The notes: generated by a model from the letters alone, not told the origin. DNA of 64,000 nucleotides from Bacillus sp. 1NLA3E (GCF_000242895.2 NC_021171.1:272001-336000); one strand, 5' to 3'; positions 40,733 through 50,757 are shown, numbered from the stretch's first letter. Made by a program: numbers and translations.

Positions 40733-42007
40733 ATGACAGAATCCAGAAGAGCCTTTATTAAAAAATATGGTACTTTGCTGTTATTAGCAACAGGGGCAGG
40801 AATCATTTTTCAGCTACCATATATAAGAGAAACGTTTTATCCGCAAATTCAGGAAGCAATGGGTTTGAGCAATAAGCAAATGGGTCTTTTGTCGTCAGGT
40901 TATTCAGCTATGGCTATTTTCTCTTATTTTATAGGTGGGATTATAGCAGATAAATTTTCTGCCAGGAAATTGCTTGCTTTTTCGTTTGTTACAACAGGTT
41001 TGTTAGGCTTTTGGTTTTCAACGTTTCCTAGTTATAATGTAGCTCGATTAATTTTTGTATTAATGGGTATTTCTACTATAGTTACTTATTGGTCAGCTTG
41101 TATAAAGGCAACTCGTATGTTAGGAACATCAGAAGAGCAAGGTAGAATGTTCGGGCTACAAGAAGGGCTACGAGGTGTCATGAACGCACTTTTAGTTTTT
41201 GTGATGACAGCCGCATTTGTTCATTATTCAGCAAATAGTGAAATTCTAGGTACTTCTATGGCTATTAAAGTGGTTTCAATAGTGAATATTATACTTGGAA
41301 TTTTACATTATATTTTTATTGAAGATACTAAAACAAATGAAAATAATCAATCCATAGTTGAAGTTACAAAGGGCATGTTTAAAGCGCTAACTATTCCTAG
41401 AGTTTGGATTTTAATTGCTATTGTTTTTACCGCTTATAGTGTTTATGGGTTACTTGGATATCTTAATACCTATGCTGTAAAATATTTTGGATTATCCGCA
41501 GCACTTGGATCTACCCTAGGAGGTATTCGTTATTTGGTTCAAGGAGCTGGTGGGATTTTAGGTGGATTTTTAGCTGATAAAATTAAATCGAGAGTTAAAG
41601 TCATTGTTTTAGGTTGCTCGGGGTTAGCTATTTGCTTTGGTTTATTGATTGTGCTGCCTGCTAATGCAAGTTTACTTCCAGCTGTCGTGGCTAATTTCTT
41701 GTTTGGCTTACTTTTCATTTATGCTGTAAGAAGTCAATATTTTGCTATTCACGATGATGCGGGTATTCCGGTCGCCATGAGTGGACGAGTTTCAGGAATC
41801 GTTTCTTGTATTGGTTATGCACCGGATATATTCATGTTTGCGCTGGTTGGTTCTTGGATGGATAAATATGGAGAAGTTGGATTTAAAATGACTTGGGCTT
41901 ATGCTTTAGTTGCTTCAATTTTGTGTATTGTTCTCTCTATTGTATTGAGTCGTGTAATTAAGAAGAATAAAGCAATGGTAGGAAAAGACAGTGAATTATC
42001 AGCATAG
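40733..42007 (+). CDS. MFS transporter, probable sugar/polyol or sugar-phosphate importer
   Basis: A 424-aa protein with 12 hydrophobic segments, GAGGAGG upstream. The motif GGIIADKFSARKL between helices 2 and 3 is the MFS signature, and TYWSACIKATRMLG in helix 4 and EEQGRMFGLQEGLRG resemble the sugar-phosphate/organic-acid branch (GlpT/UhpT/YihN type). It lies between SDR and kinase and likely imports their substrate. A terminator hairpin follows before the kinase gene. Substrate is unknown. Confidence 0.8.
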   Translation: MTESRRAFIKKYGTLLLLATGAGIIFQLPYIRETFYPQIQEAMGLSNKQMGLLSSGYSAMAIFSYFIGGIIADKFSARKLLAFSFVTTGLLGFWFSTFPSYNVARLIFVLMGISTIVTYWSACIKATRMLGTSEEQGRMFGLQEGLRGVMNALLVFVMTAAFVHYSANSEILGTSMAIKVVSIVNIILGILHYIFIEDTKTNENNQSIVEVTKGMFKALTIPRVWILIAIVFTAYSVYGLLGYLNTYAVKYFGLSAALGSTLGGIRYLVQGAGGILGGFLADKIKSRVKVIVLGCSGLAICFGLLIVLPANASLLPAVVANFLFGLLFIYAVRSQYFAIHDDAGIPVAMSGRVSGIVSCIGYAPDIFMFALVGSWMDKYGEVGFKMTWAYALVASILCIVLSIVLSRVIKKNKAMVGKDSELSA

Positions 42008-42052
42008 AATAAGCGTCATCCGATTCTTTATCTAAACGCGGAAATCTAGAAT

Positions 42053-42086
42053 AAAGAGGGGTTCTGTCTAAAGGGTCCCTCTTTTA
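42053..42086 (+). terminator. Hairpin after MFS gene
   Basis: AAAGAGGG and CCCTCTTTT with a 16-base loop; Ts follow. The kinase gene starts only 30 bp later, so read-through or partial termination may set kinase level. Confidence 0.65.
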
Positions 42087-42117
42087 TTTGTGGATATTGC
42101 AGCTAGGAGGTTTATTC

Positions 42118-43551
42118 ATGAGTAAAAAATACATTATTGGTGTCGACGGCGGTTCACAAAGCTCAAAGGTAGTTATTTTTGATTTGGAAGGAAATATAAT
42201 TTGTGAAGGTAAAAAAGCATTACAACCTATGAATCTGCCAAAACCGGGCATTGTTGAACATCCAGACGATGATTTGTGGGATTCTATTGTAGAAGCAAGT
42301 CGAATGGCAATGGATCGTTTTCCTGGAGATAAAAAGGATATTATCGGCATAGGGCTTTGTACAATCCGCTTTTGCCGTGCTTTGTTAAAAGAGGACGGAA
42401 CACTTGCACAGCCTGTTATGAGCTGGATGGATGCTCGTGTTTCAAGACCCTATGAGCATACAAATCCAGACGTAAAATATGTAACCACTACATCAGGATA
42501 TCTCACTCACCGCTTTACGGGAAACTTTAATGATACAGCTGCCAATTATCAAGGGCAGTGGCCGATCAATACTGATACGTGGGAATGGAGCGAAGATGAA
42601 GAGGTCATAAAGGCGTTGCGGATACCGCGCGAAATGCTGTTCAATCTTCAGATGCCAGGGGCAGTGTTAGGATATGTGACGGAAAAAGCTGCAGAAGTAA
42701 CCGGGATTCCGGCTGGTATTCCCGTAGTAGCAACTGCTAACGATAAAGCGGTAGAAGCTTTAGGGGCCGGGCTGTTGTCAGAAAAGACAGCGCTTATTTC
42801 ACTAGGAACCTATATCGCTGCAATGGTGCCTGGTTTAGAAAATCCGAAAGGGACTACTCATTTTTGGACAAACTTTGCTTCCACCCCAAATCATTATTTA
42901 TATGAAAGCAACGGTATCCGAAGGGGAATGTGGACAGTCAGCTGGTTCAAAGATCTGCTTGGTGAGGAATTTGCAGAGAGAGCAGAGCAAGATGGAATAT
43001 CTGGGGAAGAAAGATTGAATCGTGAAGCATGGAATGTACCAGTGGGAAGCGACGGATTGATGACTGTGCTAGACTGGCTCGCTCCAACTGATGCGCCGTA
43101 TAAAAAAGGAGTCATGATCGGATTTGATGCCCGTCATACCCGTGCACATATATACCGCTCCATTTTAGAAGCCATTGTGTTAACGATGAAAAATAAAACA
43201 GATGCCATGTGCGCTGAGGTTAGTGGTTCACTGGACAACGTTATTATTTCCGGTGGCGGCTCGAACAGCGATTTAATGATGCAAATTTTTGCAGATGTAT
43301 TTGGTCTACCAGCGACAAGAAACGTTGTGAACGGCTCAGCTAGTCTGGGAGCAGCCATTTGTACAGCCATAGCGGTAGGAGCATATGAAAGCTATGAGGA
43401 AGCAATAGAAAAAATGGTAAAGGTTAAAGATACATTTTTACCAAATAAGGAAAATCATGAATTTTATAACTTGATGAATGAAGAGGTTTACAAACAAATT
43501 ACATTATACACCGATGAAATAATGAAAAAATCTTATCCTATTTTTAAATAG
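42118..43551 (+). CDS. FGGY-family carbohydrate kinase
   Basis: Start at 42118 with TAGGAGG; a longer reading from 42088 has none. The 477-aa enzyme has the FGGY pattern: IIGVDGGSQSSKVVIFDLEG (phosphate 1), GIGLCTIRFCRALL, MSWMDARVSRPYEH, DKAVEALGAGL and the C-terminal IISGGGSNSDLMMQIFADVF (adenosine motif) with GSASLGAAICTAIAVG. Size fits xylulose/fuculose/glycerol-type kinases. Asp in SWMDAR is the general substrate contact. It would phosphorylate the keto sugar made by the SDR; the phosphorylated product may be what the GlpP-like protein senses. Confidence 0.85.
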   Translation: MSKKYIIGVDGGSQSSKVVIFDLEGNIICEGKKALQPMNLPKPGIVEHPDDDLWDSIVEASRMAMDRFPGDKKDIIGIGLCTIRFCRALLKEDGTLAQPVMSWMDARVSRPYEHTNPDVKYVTTTSGYLTHRFTGNFNDTAANYQGQWPINTDTWEWSEDEEVIKALRIPREMLFNLQMPGAVLGYVTEKAAEVTGIPAGIPVVATANDKAVEALGAGLLSEKTALISLGTYIAAMVPGLENPKGTTHFWTNFASTPNHYLYESNGIRRGMWTVSWFKDLLGEEFAERAEQDGISGEERLNREAWNVPVGSDGLMTVLDWLAPTDAPYKKGVMIGFDARHTRAHIYRSILEAIVLTMKNKTDAMCAEVSGSLDNVIISGGGSNSDLMMQIFADVFGLPATRNVVNGSASLGAAICTAIAVGAYESYEEAIEKMVKVKDTFLPNKENHEFYNLMNEEVYKQITLYTDEIMKKSYPIFK

Positions 43552-43581
43552 ATCGTTGTTTTTTTGTAAACTGCTTAATGC

Positions 43582-43629
43582 AAGAACAGTGATTGCAGTG
43601 TTTAGTAAATTACTACGATCACTGTTCTT
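43582..43629. promoter_or_regulatory. Inverted repeat after kinase gene
   Basis: AAGAACAGTGAT and ATCACTGTTCTT are perfect 12-bp arms with a 24-base loop but no T-run. Terminator-like or an operator before surE. Confidence 0.5.
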
Positions 43630-43767
43630 ACTCGTTGCAAAACCTTTGAAATCACATTTATTGAATGGACAAGACTATGTGTTTTTGGGAATAAAGACAT
43701 TTTAGTTTTATCATATATATATATTGTAAGCCCTTTCACTTGATTTGAATAAGCCAAGGGGGAAATC

Positions 43768-44574
43768 ATGAGACCACTGATCTTGATTACAAATGATGAT
43801 GGTGTGTATTCACCAGGTTTAGCTGCAGCAGTAGAAGCAGTGCAGCATTTAGGGGATTTACTCATTGTGGCGCCAAGATTTCAACAAACAAGTATGGGAA
43901 GATCATTTCCAAAGAGCAGTAGCGTAGGAATTATTGATCCTGTTAACATAATCGTTAATGGGAAGGAAATGAAGGCTTATGGTGTACATGGCTCTCCAGC
44001 CCAGGCTGTTTCATATGGTCTTCTCGAATTAACGAATAGGAAGCCCGACCTCTGTATTAGCGGTATTAATTATGGAGAAAACCTTGGCCTTTCCCTTACT
44101 TGTAGTGGAACTCTAGGTGCAGCGTTTGAAGCTGATAGTTATGATATACCTTCTATTGCTGTGTCAAGACAGGTACCATTAGCCATACAATATACAATTG
44201 ATTATCAAAAAATGGATTGGGATATAGCGAAAAAAATAACGGCAGATCTAGCTTATGAAGTTTTAAAAAACGGTATTCCAGAAGGAGTAAAAATTTTAAA
44301 TGTGAATGTTCCGGATGGAGCAGAATATGATACTGAAATTAGAATAACCAAGCAGAGCAGATTAAATTATTCAGTTTTTAATAAACCTGAAATTAGAGAT
44401 TTCAGCTGCAGTTATCCATTAACATCTATTTTGGATGTTGATGAAAAGAAGACAGAAGAAAATAGTGATGTATATGCCATTTATTATGATAAAGTCATTT
44501 CTATAACACCACTTACATGGGACTTATCTGTTAGTACAGATTGGGATTTTGTACGAAATATAGAAGCTGAATAG
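43768..44574 (+). CDS. surE: SurE-family 5'/3'-nucleotidase
   Basis: A 268-aa metal-dependent phosphatase, GGGGGAAATC upstream. Signatures are LITNDDG (metal-binding Asp pair at about 9-10), PRFQQTSMGRS, VHGSPAQAVSYGL, SGINYGENLG and CSGTLGAAFEA. SurE removes phosphate from nucleoside monophosphates and short polyphosphate. It is unusual in Bacillus and here follows a sugar kinase, so it may act on a sugar phosphate from this pathway; that is inference. Confidence 0.85.
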   Translation: MRPLILITNDDGVYSPGLAAAVEAVQHLGDLLIVAPRFQQTSMGRSFPKSSSVGIIDPVNIIVNGKEMKAYGVHGSPAQAVSYGLLELTNRKPDLCISGINYGENLGLSLTCSGTLGAAFEADSYDIPSIAVSRQVPLAIQYTIDYQKMDWDIAKKITADLAYEVLKNGIPEGVKILNVNVPDGAEYDTEIRITKQSRLNYSVFNKPEIRDFSCSYPLTSILDVDEKKTEENSDVYAIYYDKVISITPLTWDLSVSTDWDFVRNIEAE

Positions 44575-44629
44575 AAAATGCAAAAAGATGAAATAGAAAA
44601 GTTATTTAAAGCGAAAGGGGAAAGTAAGA

Positions 44630-46240
44630 ATGAAAAACATTAGACCAATCGCTTTTTGGCCCCCAGTAATACTTTTTGTTGTAGCTTGTGTCTATAATTT
44701 TCAAAGTCAAGACGGTTTTACAAGAATGATTAATGGTGCAAATTCATGGCTTATGAAAAACTTTGCATGGGCTTTCAGTCTTGGTGTACTAATCATGCTT
44801 GCTGTCATTATTTATTTAATGTTTTCTAAGTTCGGCGATGTTAGAATTGGTGGCCGTGAAGCTGCACCTATGCTTGATGATGTCAGATATTTCTCTATAA
44901 CACTAACAAGTATAGTGGCAATAGGAATTCTTTTTTGGGCAACTTCGGAGCCGCTCTATCACTTGACATCTCCACCCCAATCATTGAAGATCCAACCTAA
45001 TAGCGCGGAAGCAGCAGTTTTTTCTTTATCAACCCTTTTTGTTCACTGGGGATTTTTACCATTGGCAATCTATGCTGTTCCATCAATCATGTTTGCATTT
45101 TCATTTTATAACATGAGAAAACCGTATACACTTGCTTCAACTTTGACTCCAATCTTTGGAGACAAGGTTCTAGGGAAATGGTCGCAAATAATTGATGCAA
45201 CCTGTATGTATGCACTCATTGCAGGTATGGCTGCATCACTTGGTACTGGTGTTCTCTCGATAGCGGGCGGCCTTAAATATTTAACTGGAATACAGACAGG
45301 CGCATTTCTGTGGGCAATGGTGGATATAGCAGTAGTCGCTACTTTCGTCATCTCCTCGATTACCGGACTTTTTAATGGAATTAAGAAACTCTCTGAAATT
45401 AATTTAATTATTTTCATTCTTCTTGCTGTTATTGTTTTTGTTTTTGGACCTACCTCTTTTATGCTTAATCTTGGAATAGAGGCCTTTGCCAATCATCTAG
45501 ATACCTTTTTTGAAAAAGCAGCATTCACAGGTGCAGCTGCAAATGATCCATGGGCAGGCTCATGGACGATCTTTTATTGGTGTAATTGGCTCGCATGGGC
45601 ACCTATTTCTGGAATGTTTCTTGGTCGGATTTCCTATGGACATACGATAAGAAAGGCGTTATTCGTTCAATTTATACTTCCATCATTATTTAGTATTATT
45701 TGGATGGTGATATTTGGCGGAGCGGCTATCAAAATGCAGCTTTCTGGTGGAGGGCTGATGGAGTCAATGTCAGCAGGTCCTGAATTTGCCGTCTATGCCT
45801 TGTTAGAAAAATATCCAATCGCAGAATTTACGATTCCTGTATTCGTTATCTGTTTATTTCTATCGTATGTTACAGGTTCTGATGCGTTTACGACTACGCT
45901 AGGGGGCTTGAGCACAACGGGTATCTCACCGGATGATCCAGAACCATCGATGTGGATGAAAATTTTCTGGGGAATTGTCATTGGTACTGTCACCTGGGTG
46001 ATGATTACCTCATCTGGTGTAGACGGAATTAAGATGCTTTCGAACCTTGGGGGAGGACCTGCATTAATACTGGAGCTCCTTATTTGTGTGTCACTCTTAA
46101 AGGTAGCAAGTAAACCAAAGGAATATGATCTCCGGAAGCATGATTATACAGATGATGGAATACCAATTAAATCAGTAACGAAGAAGAATATAATGTCAGA
46201 AGGGACAAATGACCAGGTATCTAAACAAAAAATATCATAA
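44630..46240 (+). CDS. BCCT-family betaine/carnitine/choline-type transporter
   Basis: A 536-aa protein with 12 membrane helices, AAAGGGGAAAG upstream. The BCCT core motif is clear (SWTIFYWCNWLAWAPISGMF with LGRISYGHTIR) as is MFAFSFYNMRKPYTLAS. The conserved aromatic substrate box is present (WCNWLAWAP). BCCT proteins import quaternary ammonium compounds such as betaine or carnitine with sodium or protons. Linked to SurE and the kinase operon by distance (55 bp), it could import a substrate for the flavin oxidases; this is uncertain. Confidence 0.9.
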   Translation: MKNIRPIAFWPPVILFVVACVYNFQSQDGFTRMINGANSWLMKNFAWAFSLGVLIMLAVIIYLMFSKFGDVRIGGREAAPMLDDVRYFSITLTSIVAIGILFWATSEPLYHLTSPPQSLKIQPNSAEAAVFSLSTLFVHWGFLPLAIYAVPSIMFAFSFYNMRKPYTLASTLTPIFGDKVLGKWSQIIDATCMYALIAGMAASLGTGVLSIAGGLKYLTGIQTGAFLWAMVDIAVVATFVISSITGLFNGIKKLSEINLIIFILLAVIVFVFGPTSFMLNLGIEAFANHLDTFFEKAAFTGAAANDPWAGSWTIFYWCNWLAWAPISGMFLGRISYGHTIRKALFVQFILPSLFSIIWMVIFGGAAIKMQLSGGGLMESMSAGPEFAVYALLEKYPIAEFTIPVFVICLFLSYVTGSDAFTTTLGGLSTTGISPDDPEPSMWMKIFWGIVIGTVTWVMITSSGVDGIKMLSNLGGGPALILELLICVSLLKVASKPKEYDLRKHDYTDDGIPIKSVTKKNIMSEGTNDQVSKQKIS

Positions 46241-46385
46241 TTCAAAATTGAAAATGAGCATATGAGAAACGCTAGGGTGGTGCCCGTTACTGTGACCATC
46301 CTAACTTTATCAAAAATTTGTAGAAGAAGTGCACAACTTAGAGAGAGTAAATGATTATAAAGAACGTGTTGTATAAGTAAAAAGT

Positions 46386-46424
46386 AAATAGCACCGAGTA
46401 AATTAAAACCGGTGCTATTTTTCT
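46386..46424 (+). terminator. Terminator before DUF2179-type gene
   Basis: AAATAGCACCG and CGGTGCTATTT are perfect 11-bp arms followed by TTCTT. Confidence 0.8.
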
Positions 46425-46488
46425 TGTTAAACCACATAAATTTCCAGATGAATTTAAGTCTTTACTATTTTATTAGAAGGTGTTTTAA

Positions 46489-47010
46489 ATGTTAAACATA
46501 CTGTTAATTTTTGCACTCCAATTACTATATGTTCCAGTATTAACACTTCGAACGATCTTTCTAGTAAAAAATATGAGTGTAGCTGCATCGTCGTTTGGAG
46601 TATTAGAAGCATTAATCTATGTCTTCGGTCTTTCATTAATTTTTTCAGATCATCAAAGTATCGCAGAAATGGTCGTTTATGCTGTCGGTTTTGGAGTAGG
46701 ATTATACATTGGTACACGTATTGAAAATAAATTAGCCATTGGCTATACTTGTGTATTTATTACTTTACAAGATATGAATGAGGAACTTCTTATTTTATTA
46801 AGAGAAAGAGGATTCGGGGTTACTGTATTTAAAGGAATGGGTAGAGATGGAAAAAGATACCGATTAGAAATACTCTCCAAACGGAACAGGGAAAATGAAT
46901 TGATGACATTAATCGAAGAACATGAACAAAATGCCTTTATTATATCCTATGAACCACGAAGATTTAAAGGTGGTTTCCTGGCGAAATTTGAAAAAAATGA
47001 AAAGCTTTAA
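46489..47010 (+). CDS. UPF0316/DUF2179-family membrane protein
   Basis: A 173-aa protein, GAAGGTG before the ATG. Residues 1-75 hold three membrane helices (ILLIFALQLLYVPVLTLRTI; LEALIYVFGLSLIF; MVVYAVGFGVGLYIGT). The cytosolic part has IENKLAIGY and a DUF2179 domain (LLILLRERGFGVTVFKGMGR, DGKRYRLEILSKRNRENELM), as in YebE of Bacillus. The function is not known. It stands alone between terminators and runs toward the LDH-like gene. Confidence 0.8.
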   Translation: MLNILLIFALQLLYVPVLTLRTIFLVKNMSVAASSFGVLEALIYVFGLSLIFSDHQSIAEMVVYAVGFGVGLYIGTRIENKLAIGYTCVFITLQDMNEELLILLRERGFGVTVFKGMGRDGKRYRLEILSKRNRENELMTLIEEHEQNAFIISYEPRRFKGGFLAKFEKNEKL

Positions 47011-47097
47011 AAAACTTGAAAAAGAAATCAGTGAAAATTACAAACAGATAATAGAAGGTTCTTATAAATTGATGTATGGTAAGACTTTAATAAAAAG

Positions 47098-47125
47098 ACG
47101 AACAGTACAAAGCCTGTTCGCCTAA
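47098..47125 (-). terminator. Terminator of the LDH-like gene
   Basis: CGAACAG and CTGTTCG arms; on the minus strand the hairpin is followed by CTTTTTATT. Confidence 0.6.
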
Positions 47126-47152
47126 ATAGAAATGCAAGCTGTAAACATCAAG

Positions 47153-48139
47153 CTAGAATTTCAGATTATGAATTCTACCTGTCTTTGCCACTTTCATCGT
47201 TTCTCTAATATATTCCGCTGATTGATGGAGCCATTCAAGTTCTTGGGTGTCGAGGGCAATTTCTACTTGTTTTTCTACGCCATTTCTCCCAATGACACAT
47301 GGCATACTTAATGCAACATCCCAATCGTAACCATATTGTCCGTGTAATGTTGTGGACACCGGATAAACACTACGTTCATCCAGCATTACAGCCTTTGCTA
47401 GTGTAACAGCAGCTTGTGCAACACCTGCATTCGTCCAACCTTTCCCATTTAACACATCAAATGCTGTCTGTACAACTTGTTTTTTTATGTGGTCCCTACT
47501 TAGTGGTTCATTTCCTTGAAAAACTTGGTCTAATTCTTTTTCACCAACCCCCTGCACATTTAAGCGGCTTAATACGGGGAAAGCTGTATGTCCGTGTTCG
47601 CCCATCATATAACCTGTTACACTTTTTGGATCGATGTCAAAATTAGTAGCAATGATTTTTCGAAGTCTTGCAGAATCTAGCATCGTTCCGGTTCCGAATA
47701 TGCGTCCCTTCGGATAGCCAAATTCATTTTCTGCTATGTACACCATAGTATCTAACGGATTTGTTATGAAAATAATGATTGCATCTTTTGTATATTTCGT
47801 AATTCCAGTCATCACTTCACGAATTACCTCTGAATTGATAACAGCTAATTGTACCCTGTCAGGCATCGTATCTTCATTACTTTTTATAACGCTGGGACCA
47901 GCAGCGCAGATAATCACATCTGCATTCCTACATTCGGAATAATCTCCAGCATGGACCGTTGTATTTGACATATATGTAAGAGCGGTTGCATGTTCTTGGT
48001 CAAGAGCTTCGCCATAAGCAACATTCTTATCTAAATCAATGACAGCTATTTCCGCAAAAAGTCCTAACTTCATGGCATCAGCAAGAACATAAGAGCCAAC
48101 ATGGCCTACACCTACAACAACTAACTTATTTCTTTTCAT
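47153..48139 (-). CDS. L-2-hydroxyacid dehydrogenase, LDH/MDH superfamily
   Basis: I start at 48139 (GGGGGGATTCC upstream), leaving a 328-aa enzyme. NAD site VVGVGHVGSYV (with Asp in VIDLDK), NPLDTMV in place of the common NPVD, GTGTMLDSARLR, and the catalytic His in GEHGHTAFP. The substrate loop (AAGPSVIKSNEDTMPDRVQL) has neither the usual LDH Gln nor MDH Arg in the normal place and is longer, as in L-2-hydroxyisocaproate dehydrogenases. It likely interconverts a 2-keto acid and 2-hydroxy acid, which could be a partner of the flavin oxidases. It is a single gene with its own terminator. Confidence 0.8.
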   Translation of the reverse strand: MKRNKLVVVGVGHVGSYVLADAMKLGLFAEIAVIDLDKNVAYGEALDQEHATALTYMSNTTVHAGDYSECRNADVIICAAGPSVIKSNEDTMPDRVQLAVINSEVIREVMTGITKYTKDAIIIFITNPLDTMVYIAENEFGYPKGRIFGTGTMLDSARLRKIIATNFDIDPKSVTGYMMGEHGHTAFPVLSRLNVQGVGEKELDQVFQGNEPLSRDHIKKQVVQTAFDVLNGKGWTNAGVAQAAVTLAKAVMLDERSVYPVSTTLHGQYGYDWDVALSMPCVIGRNGVEKQVEIALDTQELEWLHQSAEYIRETMKVAKTGRIHNLKF

Positions 48140-48381
48140 GGAATCCCCCCCAATCAATTGATGCATATATATTTTAACATAATTAAGAATTACGAGTTAA
48201 TTTTGTTTATTCCTAATAGATTGTTCAAAAGGGCTATTAATCAGCAAGTTTGTTTTGATAGATTTTTGGACCTTGAGGAATTATAATTAAACACAAGTTA
48301 TTTATTTGAATATTTAAACTGTTTTGTGTATTTATCGTGTTATTGCTTTAGTATTAGTAAATTATACGGAGGTGAATTTAG

Positions 48382-49200
48382 TTGGATTCAAATTCTAAAT
48401 ATCTAAATGTAAAAGGTATATCAACTCATTATCACGAAAGTGGACAAGGTGAAACTGTATTATTGATTCATGGTTCAGGACCAGGAGTGACAGCAAGGGC
48501 GAATTGGAGATTAATTATCCCGAAATTATCGGAAAATTTCCGTGTGTTTGCACCTGATATTGTTGGGTTTGGTAATACAGAGAAACCTGATCATATTGAA
48601 TATGGTGTTGAAACTTGGACTGAACACTTAATTAATTTTATTGAAGAAATTGGCCAAAATCGCGTTCACATTATAGGGAACTCTCTAGGTGGGGCACTAG
48701 CACTGCACATTGCTAATAAAAGACCCGATTTGGTTGGAAAAATGGTATTAATGGGTGCTGCTGGGGTATCATTTCCAATAACGTATGGTTTAGATAAGGT
48801 ATGGGGTTATCAACCTAGTATTGAGAATATGAAAAGACTTTTAGAGATCTTTGCCTATAATCAAGAATTTGCAACAGATGAGTTGGCAGAATTGCGTTAT
48901 AAAGCAAGCATTGAACCGGGACTTCAAGAAACATTTTCTAACATGTTTGCTGAGCCTAGACAGGAAAAACTTGATCAATTAGCATTACCAGAGGAACAAA
49001 TCAAACAAATTAATCACCCCGTATTAATGATTCATGGTAGAGATGATATCGTTATTCCATATAAAGAAACGAGTTTAAGATTATTAGAGTTACTTCCAAA
49101 TTCGGAGTTACATATTTTTTCAAGATGTGGTCATTGGACTCAAATTGAGAAAAAAGATGAATTTGGCCAATTATGTGAGAACTTCTTCCTCCGTAAATAA
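48382..49200 (+). CDS. Alpha/beta hydrolase, meta-cleavage hydrolase (MhpC/BphD) type
   Basis: A 272-aa enzyme, TTG start with CGGAGGTG. Motifs: HGSGPGVTARANWRLIIPKL (oxyanion hole), GNSLGG (nucleophile Ser about 109), MIHGRDDIVIP (Asp about 223) and CGHWTQIEK (His about 250). HGSGPG and GHW are typical of the C-C hydrolases of aromatic ring cleavage and of related esterases. No other ring-cleavage genes are seen, so the substrate may be a simple ester. A strong terminator follows. Confidence 0.8.
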   Translation: MDSNSKYLNVKGISTHYHESGQGETVLLIHGSGPGVTARANWRLIIPKLSENFRVFAPDIVGFGNTEKPDHIEYGVETWTEHLINFIEEIGQNRVHIIGNSLGGALALHIANKRPDLVGKMVLMGAAGVSFPITYGLDKVWGYQPSIENMKRLLEIFAYNQEFATDELAELRYKASIEPGLQETFSNMFAEPRQEKLDQLALPEEQIKQINHPVLMIHGRDDIVIPYKETSLRLLELLPNSELHIFSRCGHWTQIEKKDEFGQLCENFFLRK

Positions 49201-49230
49201 TAATAACCAATCAATCATGCACAAAAGAAA

Positions 49231-49276
49231 AACCAAAAGAGCAAACCGTTACGGAGTTTGCTCTTTTGGTTTTTTT
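49231..49276 (+). terminator. Terminator after the hydrolase gene
   Basis: AACCAAAAGAGCAAAC and GTTTGCTCTTTTGGTT, 16-bp perfect stem with a 9-base loop and a T-run; symmetrical, so it may also serve the convergent gene. Confidence 0.85.
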
Positions 49277-49322
49277 CTAGTTTCAGGCTTAATAGGTTCA
49301 AACACCAATAGTCGGAGTTTCT

Positions 49323-49577
49323 TTATTTCGTCATCCACTCTTTCACAACAATCGTTGAGGAACCGGTTTTTATAATTGGATCTGCATGTCCTATTCTCTT
49401 CGCTTCTTCTAATGACCCAGCACGGATAAGATAGGCGCCACCGGAGGCATCACTGAAAGGACCGTACATTTCTAATCTATTTTCTTTTTTTAAGCGATTA
49501 AGATATTCATAGTGGGCAGGAATCTGCTCTGGGTCGAAATTTTCTGTTCTAGTCGTAATAAATAGGTACTTGTTCAA
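49323..49577 (-). CDS. YciI-like small protein
   Basis: An 84-aa protein with AAGGAGGAAG upstream. RTENFDPEQIPAHYEYLNRL, a His (H22), DASGGAYLIRAGSLEEAKRI and ADPIIKTG fit the YciI fold (ferredoxin-like with a His-Asp pair). Members are small enzymes or dehalogenase-like proteins of unknown role. It runs against the hydrolase gene. Confidence 0.8.
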   Translation of the reverse strand: MNKYLFITTRTENFDPEQIPAHYEYLNRLKKENRLEMYGPFSDASGGAYLIRAGSLEEAKRIGHADPIIKTGSSTIVVKEWMTK

Positions 49578-49800
49578 TATTCTTCCTCCTTCTTATTGAT
49601 TTGTAAAGGTATCATAATTTTAGCACTATTATGAATTTTTAGCAGGTAATTTGTCACAAATAATAGAATAAAGCTTCTTTCCCAGTTTGTGACGGACAGG
49701 ATTTTTCCCACCTAAAGAGAATATAGATAGTAGCATTGTGGGAAAATTTCATATTATTTTAATAGATAGAAAATACGAGGCGGAAGTTAGGCGGAAGAGG

Positions 49801-50754
49801 ATGGAATATGATCAAATGAATCCGACGATTAACAGGATTATCGAAAATATTGAGAAGGTGATAATTGGTAAACGAAATGAAGCCGAGTTAAGTATTGTCG
49901 CTTTATTAGCGGCGGGACATGTTTTATTAGAAGATGTTCCAGGTGTCGGTAAAACGATGATGGTTCGGGCATTGGCTAAGTCAATCGGTGCCTCCTTTAA
50001 TCGTATTCAGTTTACTCCTGATTTACTTCCTTCAGATGTAACGGGGATTTCAATGTATGATCCGAAAGAAATGGATTTCCATTTTCGGCCGGGCCCACTG
50101 ATGGGGAACATCATTTTGGCAGATGAAATAAACCGCACTTCACCTAAAACTCAGTCTGCCCTATTAGAAGCAATGGAAGAGAGCAGCATAACAATAGATG
50201 GAATAACCCATACACTTGAACAACCTTTCTTTGTCATGGCCACCCAAAATTCCATTGAATATGAAGGGACCTATCCGCTTCCGGAAGCCCAACTTGATCG
50301 ATTTTTATTAAAAATGAAAATGGGTTACCCAGCCATTGCTGAAGAAATGGAAGTGCTTAACCGAGCGCAAAAGAATCCGCCCATTCAAGAATTGGAGCCA
50401 GTGATTCGCTTAGAGGAACTTCGGGATCTCCAGTCAAAAATAAAAGAAGTGTACGTTGACGATTTCATTAAGCGATACATCGTGACTATAGCAGATCGAA
50501 CAAGGGCACATGCCAGTGTTTATTTAGGCGTAAGTCCAAGGGGGTCGATTGCTTTAATGAAAGCAGCACAAGCATATGCATTTATGAACGGAAGGGACTT
50601 TGCTATCCCAGATGATGTTCAATATTTAGCGCCATTTGTATTCGCGCACCGAATGATCTTAAAATCAGAGGCGAAATTTGAAGGATTATCTGCTGAAGAA
50701 ATCATCAACCGTGTTATCGCAAGAATTCCGGTACCGATTCAAAGGTTTGTGTGA
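49801..50754 (+). CDS. yeaC: MoxR-family AAA ATPase (YeaC type)
   Basis: I start at 49801 (MEYDQMNPTINRIIENIEKV) with GGAAGAGG upstream, not at the TTG at 49738. The 317-aa protein has Walker A DVPGVGKTMM, Walker B ILADEINR, the ATQNSIEYEGTYPLPEAQLD sensor region and the C-terminal lid. MoxR ATPases act as chaperones for proteins with von Willebrand or DUF58-like domains. It is followed by DUF58 and transglutaminase genes and then guaA, the same order as yeaC-yeaD-yebA-guaA in Bacillus subtilis, which marks the return to core genome. Confidence 0.9.
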   Translation: MEYDQMNPTINRIIENIEKVIIGKRNEAELSIVALLAAGHVLLEDVPGVGKTMMVRALAKSIGASFNRIQFTPDLLPSDVTGISMYDPKEMDFHFRPGPLMGNIILADEINRTSPKTQSALLEAMEESSITIDGITHTLEQPFFVMATQNSIEYEGTYPLPEAQLDRFLLKMKMGYPAIAEEMEVLNRAQKNPPIQELEPVIRLEELRDLQSKIKEVYVDDFIKRYIVTIADRTRAHASVYLGVSPRGSIALMKAAQAYAFMNGRDFAIPDDVQYLAPFVFAHRMILKSEAKFEGLSAEEIINRVIARIPVPIQRFV

Positions 50755-50757
50755 AAA